A stretch of DNA of 64,000 nt, taken from the NCBI GenBank assembly GCA_963822695.1, contig CAWGJH010000016.1, forward strand, positions 62,001 to 126,000, in the 5' to 3' direction. The DNA comes from GCA-003244245 sp963822695 (GTDB taxonomy: Bacteria; Actinomycetota; Actinomycetes; Mycobacteriales; Pseudonocardiaceae). The notes beneath the pieces are model-generated. The model made no database searches. It saw only the letters and a list, made by a program, of their open reading frames with translations, and was not told the origin of the DNA. Below are positions 1 to 7,551 of this stretch, in pieces (position 1 is the stretch's first letter; every line of letters begins with the position of its first letter). A program made the position numbers and the translations under genes.

Positions 1-2
1 CC

Positions 3-929
3 GAGCTGGCCCCGGACGGCGAGGACGCTGCCAGCAAGATGCCACTCGCCTCGTTGCTGACAATGCTGTGGGGCCGGGAGTACGTTGACGAGCGGGACGC
101 CCGGTACATCAACGACCGGGTCCACGCCAACATTCAGCGGGACGGCACATTCTCGGTGGTCCCCCGGATCTCCGGCGGCGTCACCAACACAGACCAGTTG
201 CGCCGCATCGCCGATGTCGCGGACAAGTACACCATTCCAATGATCAAAATCACCGGTGGCCAGCGGATCGACCTGCTGGGCGTGCGCAAGGAGGACTTGC
301 CCAACGTGTGGGCCGACCTCGACATGCCGTCGGGATACGCCTACGGCAAGACCTTCCGCACCGTGAAGACCTGCGTCGGCACCGACTTCTGCCGCTTCGG
401 CCTCGGCGACTCCACCCGGTTGGGCATCGATCTGGAGGAGCGCTACAAGGGCCTGGAGAGCCCGGCGAAGCTGAAGCTGGCTGTCGCCGGGTGCCCGCGC
501 AACTGCTCCGAGGCACTGGTCAAGGACATCGGCCTGGTGGCGGTCGGCGATGGCCAGTGGGACCTTTACGTCGGGGGTGCCGCCGGAGCGTCGGTCCGCA
601 AGGGCGACGTGCTGGCCCGGGTGGCCGGCCACGACGAGGCGCTGCGGCTGAGTGGGGTGTTCATGCAATTCTACCGGGAGAACGCGCGGTGGCTGGAGCG
701 CACCTACGACTTCGTGCCGCGGCTCGGCCTTGACGAGCTGAAGGCGATCCTGGTGGAGGACCGGGACGGCGTCGTGGCCGGACTCCAGGCCCGGATGCAG
801 GAGTCGCTGGACGCCTACCGCGATCCTTGGTTAGAGGGCCGAGAACCGCGTACCAGCGGTCAGTTCGCCAACGCGCTGCCCCTGATCCCGCTGCCGCTGG
901 TCCCGGTGTCCCAGGCGCCGGTGTCTTAG
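3..929 (+). CDS. nirB: Nitrite reductase large subunit, C-terminal part (5' end outside window)
   Basis: This is the C-terminal 308 residues of the NADH-dependent assimilatory nitrite reductase large subunit, which reduces nitrite to ammonium in the cytoplasm. The reading frame is open to the window edge, so the gene is 5'-partial. The siroheme/4Fe-4S ligands are visible as TCVGTDFC (Cys-x5-Cys) and GCPRNC (Cys-x3-Cys), in the usual nitrite/sulfite reductase order. The C-terminal tail is proline and leucine rich. nirD follows after 11 bp, so the two subunit genes are probably one transcript. Missing from view are the FAD/NADH and BFD-like Fe-S domains that full-length NirB carries at its N-terminus. 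Confidence 0.95.
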   Translation, partial: ELAPDGEDAASKMPLASLLTMLWGREYVDERDARYINDRVHANIQRDGTFSVVPRISGGVTNTDQLRRIADVADKYTIPMIKITGGQRIDLLGVRKEDLPNVWADLDMPSGYAYGKTFRTVKTCVGTDFCRFGLGDSTRLGIDLEERYKGLESPAKLKLAVAGCPRNCSEALVKDIGLVAVGDGQWDLYVGGAAGASVRKGDVLARVAGHDEALRLSGVFMQFYRENARWLERTYDFVPRLGLDELKAILVEDRDGVVAGLQARMQESLDAYRDPWLEGREPRTSGQFANALPLIPLPLVPVSQAPVS

Positions 930-940
930 GTGCTGGTCCA

Positions 941-1270
941 GTGACTGCTCGGGCTGGGAGGGGGTACCGGCTCGGCCCGGTCGAGCAGATCCCCCTCGGC
1001 GAGGGCCGCGCCTTCGCCATCGACGGCGAACAGGTCGCGGTGTTCCGGACTCGCTCCCGCGAGCTGTGGGCGACCGACGCGGTGTGCCCGCACGCCGGCG
1101 GCCCGCTCGCCGACGGGCAGATCGACCGGCGCCGGGTGCTCTGCCCACTGCACGGCCACGCCTTCGCCCTGGCCGACGGATCGTGCGCCACGGGAGACTA
1201 CGCCGTCCGGACCTACGCGGTGTGGGAGGAGGACGGCCAGATCGTGGTTGTCAGCCACGCCGACGGCTGA
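941..1270 (+). CDS. nirD: Nitrite reductase small subunit NirD (Rieske-type)
   Basis: A 109-residue Rieske-fold subunit of the assimilatory nitrite reductase, partner of the upstream NirB. The two cluster motifs are CPHAGG (Cys-x-His) and CPLHGHAF (Cys-x2-His), in the expected spacing for a 2Fe-2S Rieske centre. GTG at 941 is chosen because it lies just after the nirB stop and gives the usual NirD length; an upstream in-frame TTG at 827 would overlap nirB by about 100 bp and encode low-complexity sequence. About 120 bp of noncoding sequence separates it from the next gene. Confidence 0.93.
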   Translation: MTARAGRGYRLGPVEQIPLGEGRAFAIDGEQVAVFRTRSRELWATDAVCPHAGGPLADGQIDRRRVLCPLHGHAFALADGSCATGDYAVRTYAVWEEDGQIVVVSHADG

Positions 1271-1394
1271 TCTCGAAGGCGACGATTGATGCCATTGCCA
1301 GTTAATCGCTTGATACGGGTGGGAGACGTTACGCTAACCTCCAGATCAGGATCCGATCAACGCAGGCGATCACAGGCGGCATACGGAGGTCACG

Positions 1395-2453
1395 ATGGCA
1401 GTTGACGAGACACCTCTCCCGGCCTCCTCGCCAGCGGAGCCATCACCTGCGGCCATGATGCATCAATTAGTCAATGGAGCTCACGTCTCCCAAGCGGTCA
1501 GCGTGTTCGCCAGGCTTGGAGTTGCGGACACGCTGGCGGCTGGCCCGCGGGACATCGGAGAGATTGCGGAGCTGGTAGGCGCCCACGGCCCGGCGTTGTA
1601 CCGGCTGCTGCGGCTGCTCGACGACGCCGGAGTCGTCGCCGAGTTGGAGAATCGACGGTTCGCCCTGACCCCGTTCGGTGCGACGCTGCGCAGTGACGTA
1701 CCCGGTTCGTTGCGGGGCATCGCGACGCTGGTCGGCTTGCCGTTCCACCGTGATTCATGGACTTATCTGTACGAGACTATCCAGACCGGGGAATCGGCGT
1801 TCGAGCGGGTCCACGGCACGAAATTCTTTGACTACTTGGCGGAGCATCCTGAAGATGCGGCTGTTTTTGCTGCGGCGATGACCTCGATTTCCACGACCCT
1901 GACTGTCAGCATCGTGCAAGCGTACGATTTCACCCGTTTCAGCACGATAGTGGACGTGGGTGGCGGGCGTGGCGGTCTACTCGCCGCGATCCTGGCTGCT
2001 AACCCGCACCTTCAGGGAGTGCTGTTCGACGCACCGGCAATCGTGGCTGGTGCCTACGATCACATTTCCAGCGCCGAGATTGCCGACCGCTGCAAGGTGG
2101 TGAGCGGGGATTTCTTCGACGCGGTACCAGAGGGGGGAGATGCCTATTTGCTGAGCAATGTCATCCACGACTGGGACGACGACCACGCGGTGAAAATCCT
2201 GAGCACGTGCCGGGCCGCGATGGCCGATACCGCCTGCCTGCTGGTTGTTGAGCTGGTGCCGCCGCAGGACGGTGCGCCGTTGGGAGGAAAAATTGCGGAT
2301 GTGCAGATGCTGGTCATGAGCCCTGGCGGCCACGAGCGCACCGAGGCGGAGTTCCGCACGTTACTGGGCCGCGCCGGGTTTCGACTCACCCGCATCGTGC
2401 CGAGCACTGGCTCGGTCGTTCTCCTCGAGGCGGTCCCTGACTCGCTGAGTTGA
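1395..2453 (+). CDS. SAM-dependent O-methyltransferase (acetylserotonin/hydroxyneurosporene-type)
   Basis: A 352-residue class I methyltransferase of the two-domain O-methyltransferase family used in plant and actinomycete secondary metabolism. The N-terminal 110 residues look like the winged-helix dimerisation domain (a GPALYRLLRLLDDAGVV-like segment). The SAM-binding glycine motif is DVGGGRGGLLAAIL near residue 195, and the catalytic-loop region reads NVIHDWDDDHAVKIL near 255. An RBS (GGAGGT) sits 7 bp before ATG 1395. It stands alone between nirD and the convergent fbiB, so the substrate cannot be inferred. Methylation of a small aromatic or polyketide hydroxyl is the family expectation. 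Confidence 0.88.
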   Translation: MAVDETPLPASSPAEPSPAAMMHQLVNGAHVSQAVSVFARLGVADTLAAGPRDIGEIAELVGAHGPALYRLLRLLDDAGVVAELENRRFALTPFGATLRSDVPGSLRGIATLVGLPFHRDSWTYLYETIQTGESAFERVHGTKFFDYLAEHPEDAAVFAAAMTSISTTLTVSIVQAYDFTRFSTIVDVGGGRGGLLAAILAANPHLQGVLFDAPAIVAGAYDHISSAEIADRCKVVSGDFFDAVPEGGDAYLLSNVIHDWDDDHAVKILSTCRAAMADTACLLVVELVPPQDGAPLGGKIADVQMLVMSPGGHERTEAEFRTLLGRAGFRLTRIVPSTGSVVLLEAVPDSLS

Positions 2454-2505
2454 TCCACCTCTGGTTCGAGTGGTCCGAGAGCGCCGCCAGCGCGGGCGCC
2501 ATGTC

Positions 2506-2538
2506 GGTGGTGAATTATCGTCGGGTGGTGAATTATCG
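2506..2538. repeat. 18-bp tandem repeat, two copies
   Basis: The unit GGTGGTGAATTATCGTCG starts at 2506 and again at 2524, the second copy being incomplete. It lies at the convergent junction of the methyltransferase and fbiB, reaching into the last codons of fbiB. It is one of many short-period repeats in the window. Confidence 0.85.
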
Positions 2539-3885
2539 CAGTATCAACCCGTCCTCCGAATCGCGTGGTGGGCGCGGGTGCAGCGGTTGCGTCGGGTAGC
2601 CGACGGCGATCGCGCCGAGGGGCCGCCAGCCCGCCGGCAGGGCGAGTTCGGCGCGAACCAGATCCGGGCAGAACAGCGTCGAGCCGACCCAGCACGAGCC
2701 CAGGCCCTCGGCGGCCAGCGCCACCAGCAGGCCTTGCACGGCGGCACCAGCGGCGACGGTGAACATCGTCTCCTCGGCGGCTTGCCGGCGCGGGTCGGGG
2801 TAGGCGTGCGCCCCGTCGGGTACCGCGACCGGTACCAGCACCTCCGGTGCGTCGCGCAGCAGGTCCCCGCGCCGCATCCGGTGCTCGATGTGGTCCTCGG
2901 TCAACCCGTCGTGGCGCAGGTCAGCCCGCCACGCCTGCGCCATCGCGGCGAGCAGCCGCTGCCGAGCCGGTCGGTCAGCCAGCCAGACGAAACGAACCGG
3001 CCGGGTGTGGTGCGGTGCCGGTGCGGTCAGCGCCACTCCCACGGCACGGCGCAGCGCCCCGGGGTCCACCGGCTCGGCGCGAAAGGAGCGCACCGATCGG
3101 CGCAGCAGCACCGAATCCGCCCGGCCCGCAGCCCGCCCTTGGTCGATCGCTTCGCCGGTGCCCAGCCAGAACAGATCGTCGGCCAGCGGGCGGATCAGGT
3201 CCGCCGCGGTGCTGCCGTCCTCGCCCCGCGACAACCCGCGCAGTACCGCTACCGGTACCCCAGCCAGCTTGCCCTTGACCAGGTCGGCGGCTGCGGCGAC
3301 CTCGTCGGCGACGGCGACCTCGGTGCTCACCAACTCGTTGCCGTGCCGATCGACGGCGCCGGGGTAGCGGTGCAGCACACCCAGCCCGGCGGCCCCGATC
3401 GCCGCGTCGGTCTGCCCGACTCGCCACGCCCGGCCCATCGTGTCGGTGATCACTACGGCGACGTCGACGCCTAGCCCCGCGGCCAGCCCGGCCCGCAGCC
3501 GCGCGGCGCTGGCGTCCGGGTCGGCGGGCAGCAGGGCGACCTCATGGAGCGCCACGTTGGAGGTGTCCACTCCCGATGCGGCCTGCACCAGGCCTAGCGA
3601 GTTCTCCGTGATCAGGGTGCGACCGCGGCGGGCGAGCACCCGCCGGGCCTCGGCGGCGACCAGCTTGCGGCGGGCCGCCTCCCGAGCCGGCGGGTCGGCC
3701 GGCACCGTGATCAGCCGTCCCTCTACCTTGGACACCACCTTGCTGGTGATGACGACGACGTCGCCGTCGATCAGCCATGGTGCGGCGGTGACCAGTGCCC
3801 CGATCAGGTCGTCCCCCGGCCGGAACTCGGGCAGCCCGCGGACTGGGAGGATGCGGACCTCACCCGGCGCGGCGTGATCGTTCAC
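2533..3885 (-). CDS. fbiB: Coenzyme F420:L-glutamate ligase / nitroreductase fusion FbiB
   Basis: A 450-residue fusion. The N-terminal CofE domain (about 1-245) adds gamma-linked glutamates to F420-0, and the C-terminal nitroreductase-fold domain (about 250-450) reduces dehydro-F420, as known for mycobacterial FbiB. CofE features visible are RPGDDLIGAL, DVVVITSKVVSK and VVITDTMGRAWR. The C-terminal half has the RRSVRSFR start and the AAGAAVQGLLVALAAEGLGS helix of nitroreductases. The GTG start at 3885 overlaps the fbiA stop by 4 bp, implying translational coupling. The length matches mycobacterial FbiB (about 448). A much longer upstream extension in the same frame is only the antisense-free shadow of fbiA and was discarded. 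Confidence 0.95.
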   Translation of the reverse strand: MNDHAAPGEVRILPVRGLPEFRPGDDLIGALVTAAPWLIDGDVVVITSKVVSKVEGRLITVPADPPAREAARRKLVAAEARRVLARRGRTLITENSLGLVQAASGVDTSNVALHEVALLPADPDASAARLRAGLAAGLGVDVAVVITDTMGRAWRVGQTDAAIGAAGLGVLHRYPGAVDRHGNELVSTEVAVADEVAAAADLVKGKLAGVPVAVLRGLSRGEDGSTAADLIRPLADDLFWLGTGEAIDQGRAAGRADSVLLRRSVRSFRAEPVDPGALRRAVGVALTAPAPHHTRPVRFVWLADRPARQRLLAAMAQAWRADLRHDGLTEDHIEHRMRRGDLLRDAPEVLVPVAVPDGAHAYPDPRRQAAEETMFTVAAGAAVQGLLVALAAEGLGSCWVGSTLFCPDLVRAELALPAGWRPLGAIAVGYPTQPLHPRPPRDSEDGLILR

Positions 3886-4925
3886 CAGTCGAGCCCGGCG
3901 AGGCGCAGGGCCGCTGTGGCCATCGCCGCGGTCGCCGCTACGTCCGTCATCAGCAGCGGGACTTCCCGGACCTGCACCCCGGGTACGATCGCCCCGTCCC
4001 CGGGGTGCACCAGCCACCCGTCCAGGATCCCACCCGCGCAGCGGGCTCCGTAGTGCGCGGCGACCGCGCTGGCTTCGCAGGGCACGCCGATGGCGGCCAG
4101 GCACGCTTCTGCCATCCCGCGCACCGCGTGGCCCCCGACGATCGGGGACAGCCCGATCACCCGGGCGGGCGCGCTGCGCAGCGCGTGCCGGATCCCCGGC
4201 ACGGCCAGTATGCTGCCGATGGACACCACCGGATTGGACGGCGCGAGCAGCACGGCGTCCGCCCCGGCGAGTGCCTCGCGCACCCCGGCGGCCGGCTCGG
4301 CGTCCTCGGCGCCCACCGGCACGAACTCGCTGGCCGGCAGCGCCGCACGGTGCCGGATCCACCACTCCTGGAAGTGCATCGCGCGGCGGCCCTGTGATTC
4401 CCGACTACCAAGGGATTCCCGACTACCAAGGGATTCCCGACCACTGCGGGCGTCGGTGACGACGACGTGGGTCTCGCAGCGATCGTCGGTGGCCGGTAGC
4501 AGCCGTATCCCGGGCCGCCACCGATCGCACAGTGCCGCGGTGACTACGGACAGCGGGTGGCCGGCCTGCAACATCCGGGTGCGGACCAGGTGCGTGGCCA
4601 GGTCCCGGTCACCCAGCCCGAACCAGTCCGGATCGGCGCCGTAGCGCGCCAGTTCCGTGGTGACCACCCAGGTCTCACCGGCACGTCCCCAGCCACGCTC
4701 GAGGTCGATCCCGCCGCCGAGGGTGTACATGCAGGTGTCCAGGTCCGGGCAGATCCGCAGCCCGTGCAACCAGATGTCGTCCCCGGTGTTGACCACCGCA
4801 GTGATCTCGTGCTCGCTGGGGGCGGCGTCAACGCTGGCGCCAACGGCAGGCAGGCCCAGCGCGGCCTTCACGCCGAGCAGGAACCGGGCGCCACCGATGC
4901 CGCCGGCCAGCACCACGACTTCCAC
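3882..4925 (-). CDS. fbiA: 2-phospho-L-lactate/phosphoenolpyruvyl transferase FbiA (CofD)
   Basis: A 347-residue CofD-family enzyme that transfers the activated phospho-three-carbon unit to Fo during F420 assembly. The N-terminus MEVVVLAGGIGGARFLLGV is the CofD glycine-rich nucleotide site, and NTGDDIWLHGLRICPDLDTC follows as expected. The protein is about 16 residues longer than mycobacterial FbiA; the extra length includes a tandem hexapeptide (SRESLG-type) encoded by an 18-bp repeat near residues 165-180. It overlaps fbiB by 4 bp and is preceded 8 bp away by the YihY gene, so yihY-fbiA-fbiB looks like one transcription unit. Confidence 0.95.
   Translation of the reverse strand: MEVVVLAGGIGGARFLLGVKAALGLPAVGASVDAAPSEHEITAVVNTGDDIWLHGLRICPDLDTCMYTLGGGIDLERGWGRAGETWVVTTELARYGADPDWFGLGDRDLATHLVRTRMLQAGHPLSVVTAALCDRWRPGIRLLPATDDRCETHVVVTDARSGRESLGSRESLGSRESQGRRAMHFQEWWIRHRAALPASEFVPVGAEDAEPAAGVREALAGADAVLLAPSNPVVSIGSILAVPGIRHALRSAPARVIGLSPIVGGHAVRGMAEACLAAIGVPCEASAVAAHYGARCAGGILDGWLVHPGDGAIVPGVQVREVPLLMTDVAATAAMATAALRLAGLDW
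4396..4442. repeat. 18-bp tandem repeat inside fbiA, about 2.6 copies
   Basis: The unit GATTCCCGACTACCAAGG starts at 4396, 4414 and 4432 (last copy partial and diverged). The period is six codons, so it adds an in-frame SRESLG-like repeat to FbiA. Confidence 0.9.
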
Positions 4926-4933
4926 GACCGTGA

Positions 4934-5929
4934 TCAGGGTTTGTCGTTGGCCGAGGGCTGGTCATCGAACGTGGTCTGCACCTGCTCGAAGGGTTTGTAG
5001 CGTTCGGCGTCCGCGTAGGAGCGGTAGGAGGCGTGGTCGGCGGGGGTGAGCGCGACGTCGTTGGAGAAGGGGGCGAGCAGATGGCGGGGCCATAACCGGC
5101 GCGCCCGCACCGCGTTGATCTCCGCGCAGAACACCACGATGATCGACTGCAGGTACAGCCAGGCCAGCAACCCGAGAACCAGCCCAAAGACGCCGTAGAC
5201 CTGCGAGGCACCGGTGAGTTCGCGGCTGACGAACAACGCGCCCACGGTCTGCAGTACCTGAACCGCGACCCCGGCGCCGACCGCGCCGGGCATCAGATCG
5301 GCCAGTGGTACGTCCCGGGCAGTCAACACTCGAAACCCGACCAGGAACGCGCCCACGTTGACGATCATCGCGACCGCGATCGCGGCAATGGGCACCCCGG
5401 CGCCGAGGCCGTAGCCGAAGCCGGCGGCCACCGGACCGATCGCGGACAGCGCGGTGGTTATCAGGACGACTGCCGCGATCAGGACGAACAGCGCCAGGCC
5501 ACGTAGCCGGGACAGCACCGCGTCGGGACGGGCATAGCGTGGCACGGCCCAGACCCGGTTCAACGCCGTCTGGATGGCCACCGAGACACCCAGGCCTCCG
5601 TAGACCGCGACGGCGATACCCACGATCACGCCCAGGCCGCTACCGTGGATCGCGCTGACGTTCTGCTGCAGTTGCGGACCGACGATCGGGAATTGCCGCA
5701 GCGCCGAGCCGAGCAGTGCCTGCTGCAAGGCGGGGTTGCCGTGCAGTGTGTAGCCCAGCACGCTGACCATCAACAGCAGCCCGGGAAACAGTGAGACAAA
5801 ACCGTAGTAGGTGATCAGAGCGGCGAGGTAGCTGCCCTGGTCGTCGATGAACTTGTAGACCACCGCCAGCGGGAATCCCAACCAGGTATGCCGCTGCTGG
5901 AAGCCGTCCAGCCGAGCCGTTACATCCAT
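4934..5929 (-). CDS. YihY/BrkB-family inner-membrane protein
   Basis: A 331-residue polytopic membrane protein of the YihY/virulence factor BrkB family. Family signatures are the N-terminal DDQGSYLAALITYYGFVSLFP segment, the VYGGLGVSVAIQTALNRVW stretch and the QVYGVFGLVLGLLAWLYLQ helix, with six hydrophobic segments overall. The C-terminal 60 residues are charged and cytoplasmic-looking. The molecular function of the family is not settled. It lies 8 bp upstream of fbiA on the same strand and probably shares its transcript; nothing in the sequence links it biochemically to F420. Confidence 0.9.
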   Translation of the reverse strand: MDVTARLDGFQQRHTWLGFPLAVVYKFIDDQGSYLAALITYYGFVSLFPGLLLMVSVLGYTLHGNPALQQALLGSALRQFPIVGPQLQQNVSAIHGSGLGVIVGIAVAVYGGLGVSVAIQTALNRVWAVPRYARPDAVLSRLRGLALFVLIAAVVLITTALSAIGPVAAGFGYGLGAGVPIAAIAVAMIVNVGAFLVGFRVLTARDVPLADLMPGAVGAGVAVQVLQTVGALFVSRELTGASQVYGVFGLVLGLLAWLYLQSIIVVFCAEINAVRARRLWPRHLLAPFSNDVALTPADHASYRSYADAERYKPFEQVQTTFDDQPSANDKP

Positions 5930-6037
5930 CCCATATCCTCGAACTCCCCGTTAGTGGCCTCAACACACCGACGTTAACCCGGTGCCGAACAGGCTGCGAC
6001 TTCACTGGGCGGCTTGAATGGCTGGCCGATAACTCCT

Positions 6038-6787
6038 TCATTGCCAGAACAGGAGCTCTCGGAAGCCGGCGATTGCTGCCTCCTGGTCGCCACCGAGGGC
6101 GGTGAAGACCACAAAACTGCCGATGAACAGGGCCTTCCCCACTGCGGGCACGCCGATGATCAGCACGAAGAGCAGCAACGGAGCGTACCAGCCGAAGTTG
6201 CCGGCAAGCTGGCGAGCCTGCGCGGGCAGGTAGGGCTCCAGTACGCCGAACCCGTCCAGTCCCGGCACCGGCAGGATGTTGAGCACGAACGCGAGCACCT
6301 GCACCAGCGCCAAACAGGACAGGCCAGCGGCGAGCCCCGCTGGGAGCCTGATGATGCCGACCACGGTGGTGAGTGCCGCCCCCAGCCCCAGATTTGTCAG
6401 CGGACCAGCCAGTGATACCGCCGAGGCGACCGCTCGCGAACGCAGCGCGGCCCGGTTGATCCACACCGCGCCGCCGGGCAGCGGGATTCCACCCAGGGCC
6501 AGCAGCACCAGGGGCAGTAGCAGCGACATCACCGGGTCGGTGTAGCGCCGGATGTCGAGGGTGAGGTACCCCTTGGCGCGCACTGAACGGTCGCCGCCCC
6601 AGTAGGCCGTCTGGGCGTGCCCGAACTCGTGCAGGCATAGCGCGACCGCCCACCCGCTGAGGATCAGGAGCACAATGCCGGCGGTGCGGGCTGCGCCGGT
6701 GGTCAGTGCGGCGAGCGCGCCGCCGGCTGTGGTGGCCGCGACCAGCAGCAGGAATAGTGGGCTGGGGGCCAGGCCGGTGGCGCGCAC
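6038..6787 (-). CDS. M50-family site-2-protease-like membrane metallopeptidase
   Basis: A 249-residue integral membrane protease of the M50 (site-2 protease) type. The zinc motif HEFGHA lies in the second transmembrane segment near residue 52, and the second conserved motif reads NILPVPGLDGFGVL near residue 170, supplying the Asp ligand. Five or six hydrophobic helices are present and no PDZ domain is seen, which fits the short rhomboid-adjacent M50 class rather than RseP. The start is GTG 6787. It is transcribed divergently from whiB2, with a 370-bp gap containing a long hairpin. Substrate unknown. Confidence 0.87.
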   Translation of the reverse strand: MRATGLAPSPLFLLLVAATTAGGALAALTTGAARTAGIVLLILSGWAVALCLHEFGHAQTAYWGGDRSVRAKGYLTLDIRRYTDPVMSLLLPLVLLALGGIPLPGGAVWINRAALRSRAVASAVSLAGPLTNLGLGAALTTVVGIIRLPAGLAAGLSCLALVQVLAFVLNILPVPGLDGFGVLEPYLPAQARQLAGNFGWYAPLLLFVLIIGVPAVGKALFIGSFVVFTALGGDQEAAIAGFRELLFWQ

Positions 6788-6877
6788 GGGTGCAGCGTGT
6801 CACAGTGAGCGCCGCTGCAGGCCAGCTGTGACCCGAAGAACGCCGCGCCTGCGATTCACCTGGCTGCCTCCTATTTT

Positions 6878-6932
6878 CGAGTTCGACAACAGAGCTGCCA
6901 TGCGGGCTCGAACAGCTCTGTTGTCGAACTCG
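6878..6932. repeat. Perfect inverted repeat, 20-bp arms and 15-nt loop
   Basis: Arms at 6878-6897 and 6913-6932 are exact reverse complements (CGAGTTCGACAACAGAGCTG and its complement). It lies upstream of two divergent genes (the M50 protease and whiB2), so it is not at a gene end and is unlikely to be a simple terminator. It is followed by a 17-bp direct repeat (TCTCAAGATCGGCGAAC type) at 6946 and 6963. A regulatory hairpin, an operator or a mobile miniature repeat are all possible. Confidence 0.9.
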
Positions 6933-7075
6933 GCGCACTGAGAGATCTCAAGATCGGCGAACTCTCAAGATCGGCGCTGTGCCCCGTGGCGGTGGATGCG
7001 CGGCGTGTCAACCCCGACACGCTGGGTGTTCGCCCGGGATGGGCCCGGGATTTGCTTCCCCGATGACGGAGGTGT

Positions 7076-7093
7076 AATCACAAGCTTGTTATT
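7076..7093. promoter_or_regulatory. Near-perfect 18-bp palindrome upstream of whiB2
   Basis: AATCACAAGCTTGTTATT is a palindrome with one mismatched pair around a perfect ACAAGCTTGT core. It is centred about 76 bp before the whiB2 ATG. It is a candidate operator for a dimeric regulator; the regulator is not identifiable from sequence. Confidence 0.45.
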
Positions 7094-7160
7094 CTCCGGT
7101 CCCACAGCCCGGGGAGGCGTGAACCGGGGAGGAACTCTATGGCGAGGAGGGCGGACCGCC

Positions 7161-7460
7161 ATGGATGAGATGGACATCAGTTGGCCAGCGGATGGGGGGG
7201 TCGAGCATCAGAGCAACTGGGACCTGTTCGACGAGCTCAGCCAGCAGGACTGGCAGGAGCGGGCGCTGTGCGCCCAGACCGATCCGGAAGCGTTCTTCCC
7301 CGAGAAGGGCGGGTCGACCAGGGAAGCGAAGCGGATTTGCTCAGGCTGCGAGGTTCGGGCGGAGTGTCTGGAGTACGCGCTGGCCTTCGATGAGCGGTTC
7401 GGCATTTGGGGCGGGCTGTCGGAGCGGGAGCGTCGCAGACTCAAACGCGGCGCGGTCTGA
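7161..7460 (+). CDS. whiB2: WhiB-family iron-sulfur regulator, WhiB2/WhmD type
   Basis: A 99-residue WhiB-like protein that should bind a 4Fe-4S cluster. The four cysteines are RALC, then ICSGC (Cys-x2-Cys) and AEC, followed by the FGIWGGLSERERR turn and a basic C-terminus for DNA contact. Its place beside the fbi genes and manB matches mycobacterial whiB2/whmD, which is needed for septation. ATG 7161 is preceded by GGAGG at 10 bp; the frame is open further upstream to 6996 but that extension has no WhiB character. Redox or nitric-oxide sensing is a family expectation, not seen here. Confidence 0.92.
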   Translation: MDEMDISWPADGGVEHQSNWDLFDELSQQDWQERALCAQTDPEAFFPEKGGSTREAKRICSGCEVRAECLEYALAFDERFGIWGGLSERERRRLKRGAV

Positions 7461-7551
7461 GGTGTAGCTGGTTCCCGGAGGCCGCGCCGGTGGCCCGAGG
7501 ACGTTACGGTGTGCCTCCGCCAACGTGGGATGGACTAGGGAGGGGTCAGCG

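Noticed and set aside
1300..1345. Sigma-70-type promoter before the methyltransferase gene
   Set aside because: TTGATA at 1310 has no well-spaced -10 hexamer, so it is not strong enough to report.
2533..4365. 610-residue version of FbiB
   Set aside because: The extra 160 residues lie over fbiA in another frame, are low-complexity, and the known FbiB length fits the GTG start at 3885.
6878..6932. LexA/SOS box, since it contains TCGAAC and GTTCGA parts
   Set aside because: The spacing does not match the actinobacterial SOS box (GAAC-N4-GTTC), and the long arms are better described as a hairpin.
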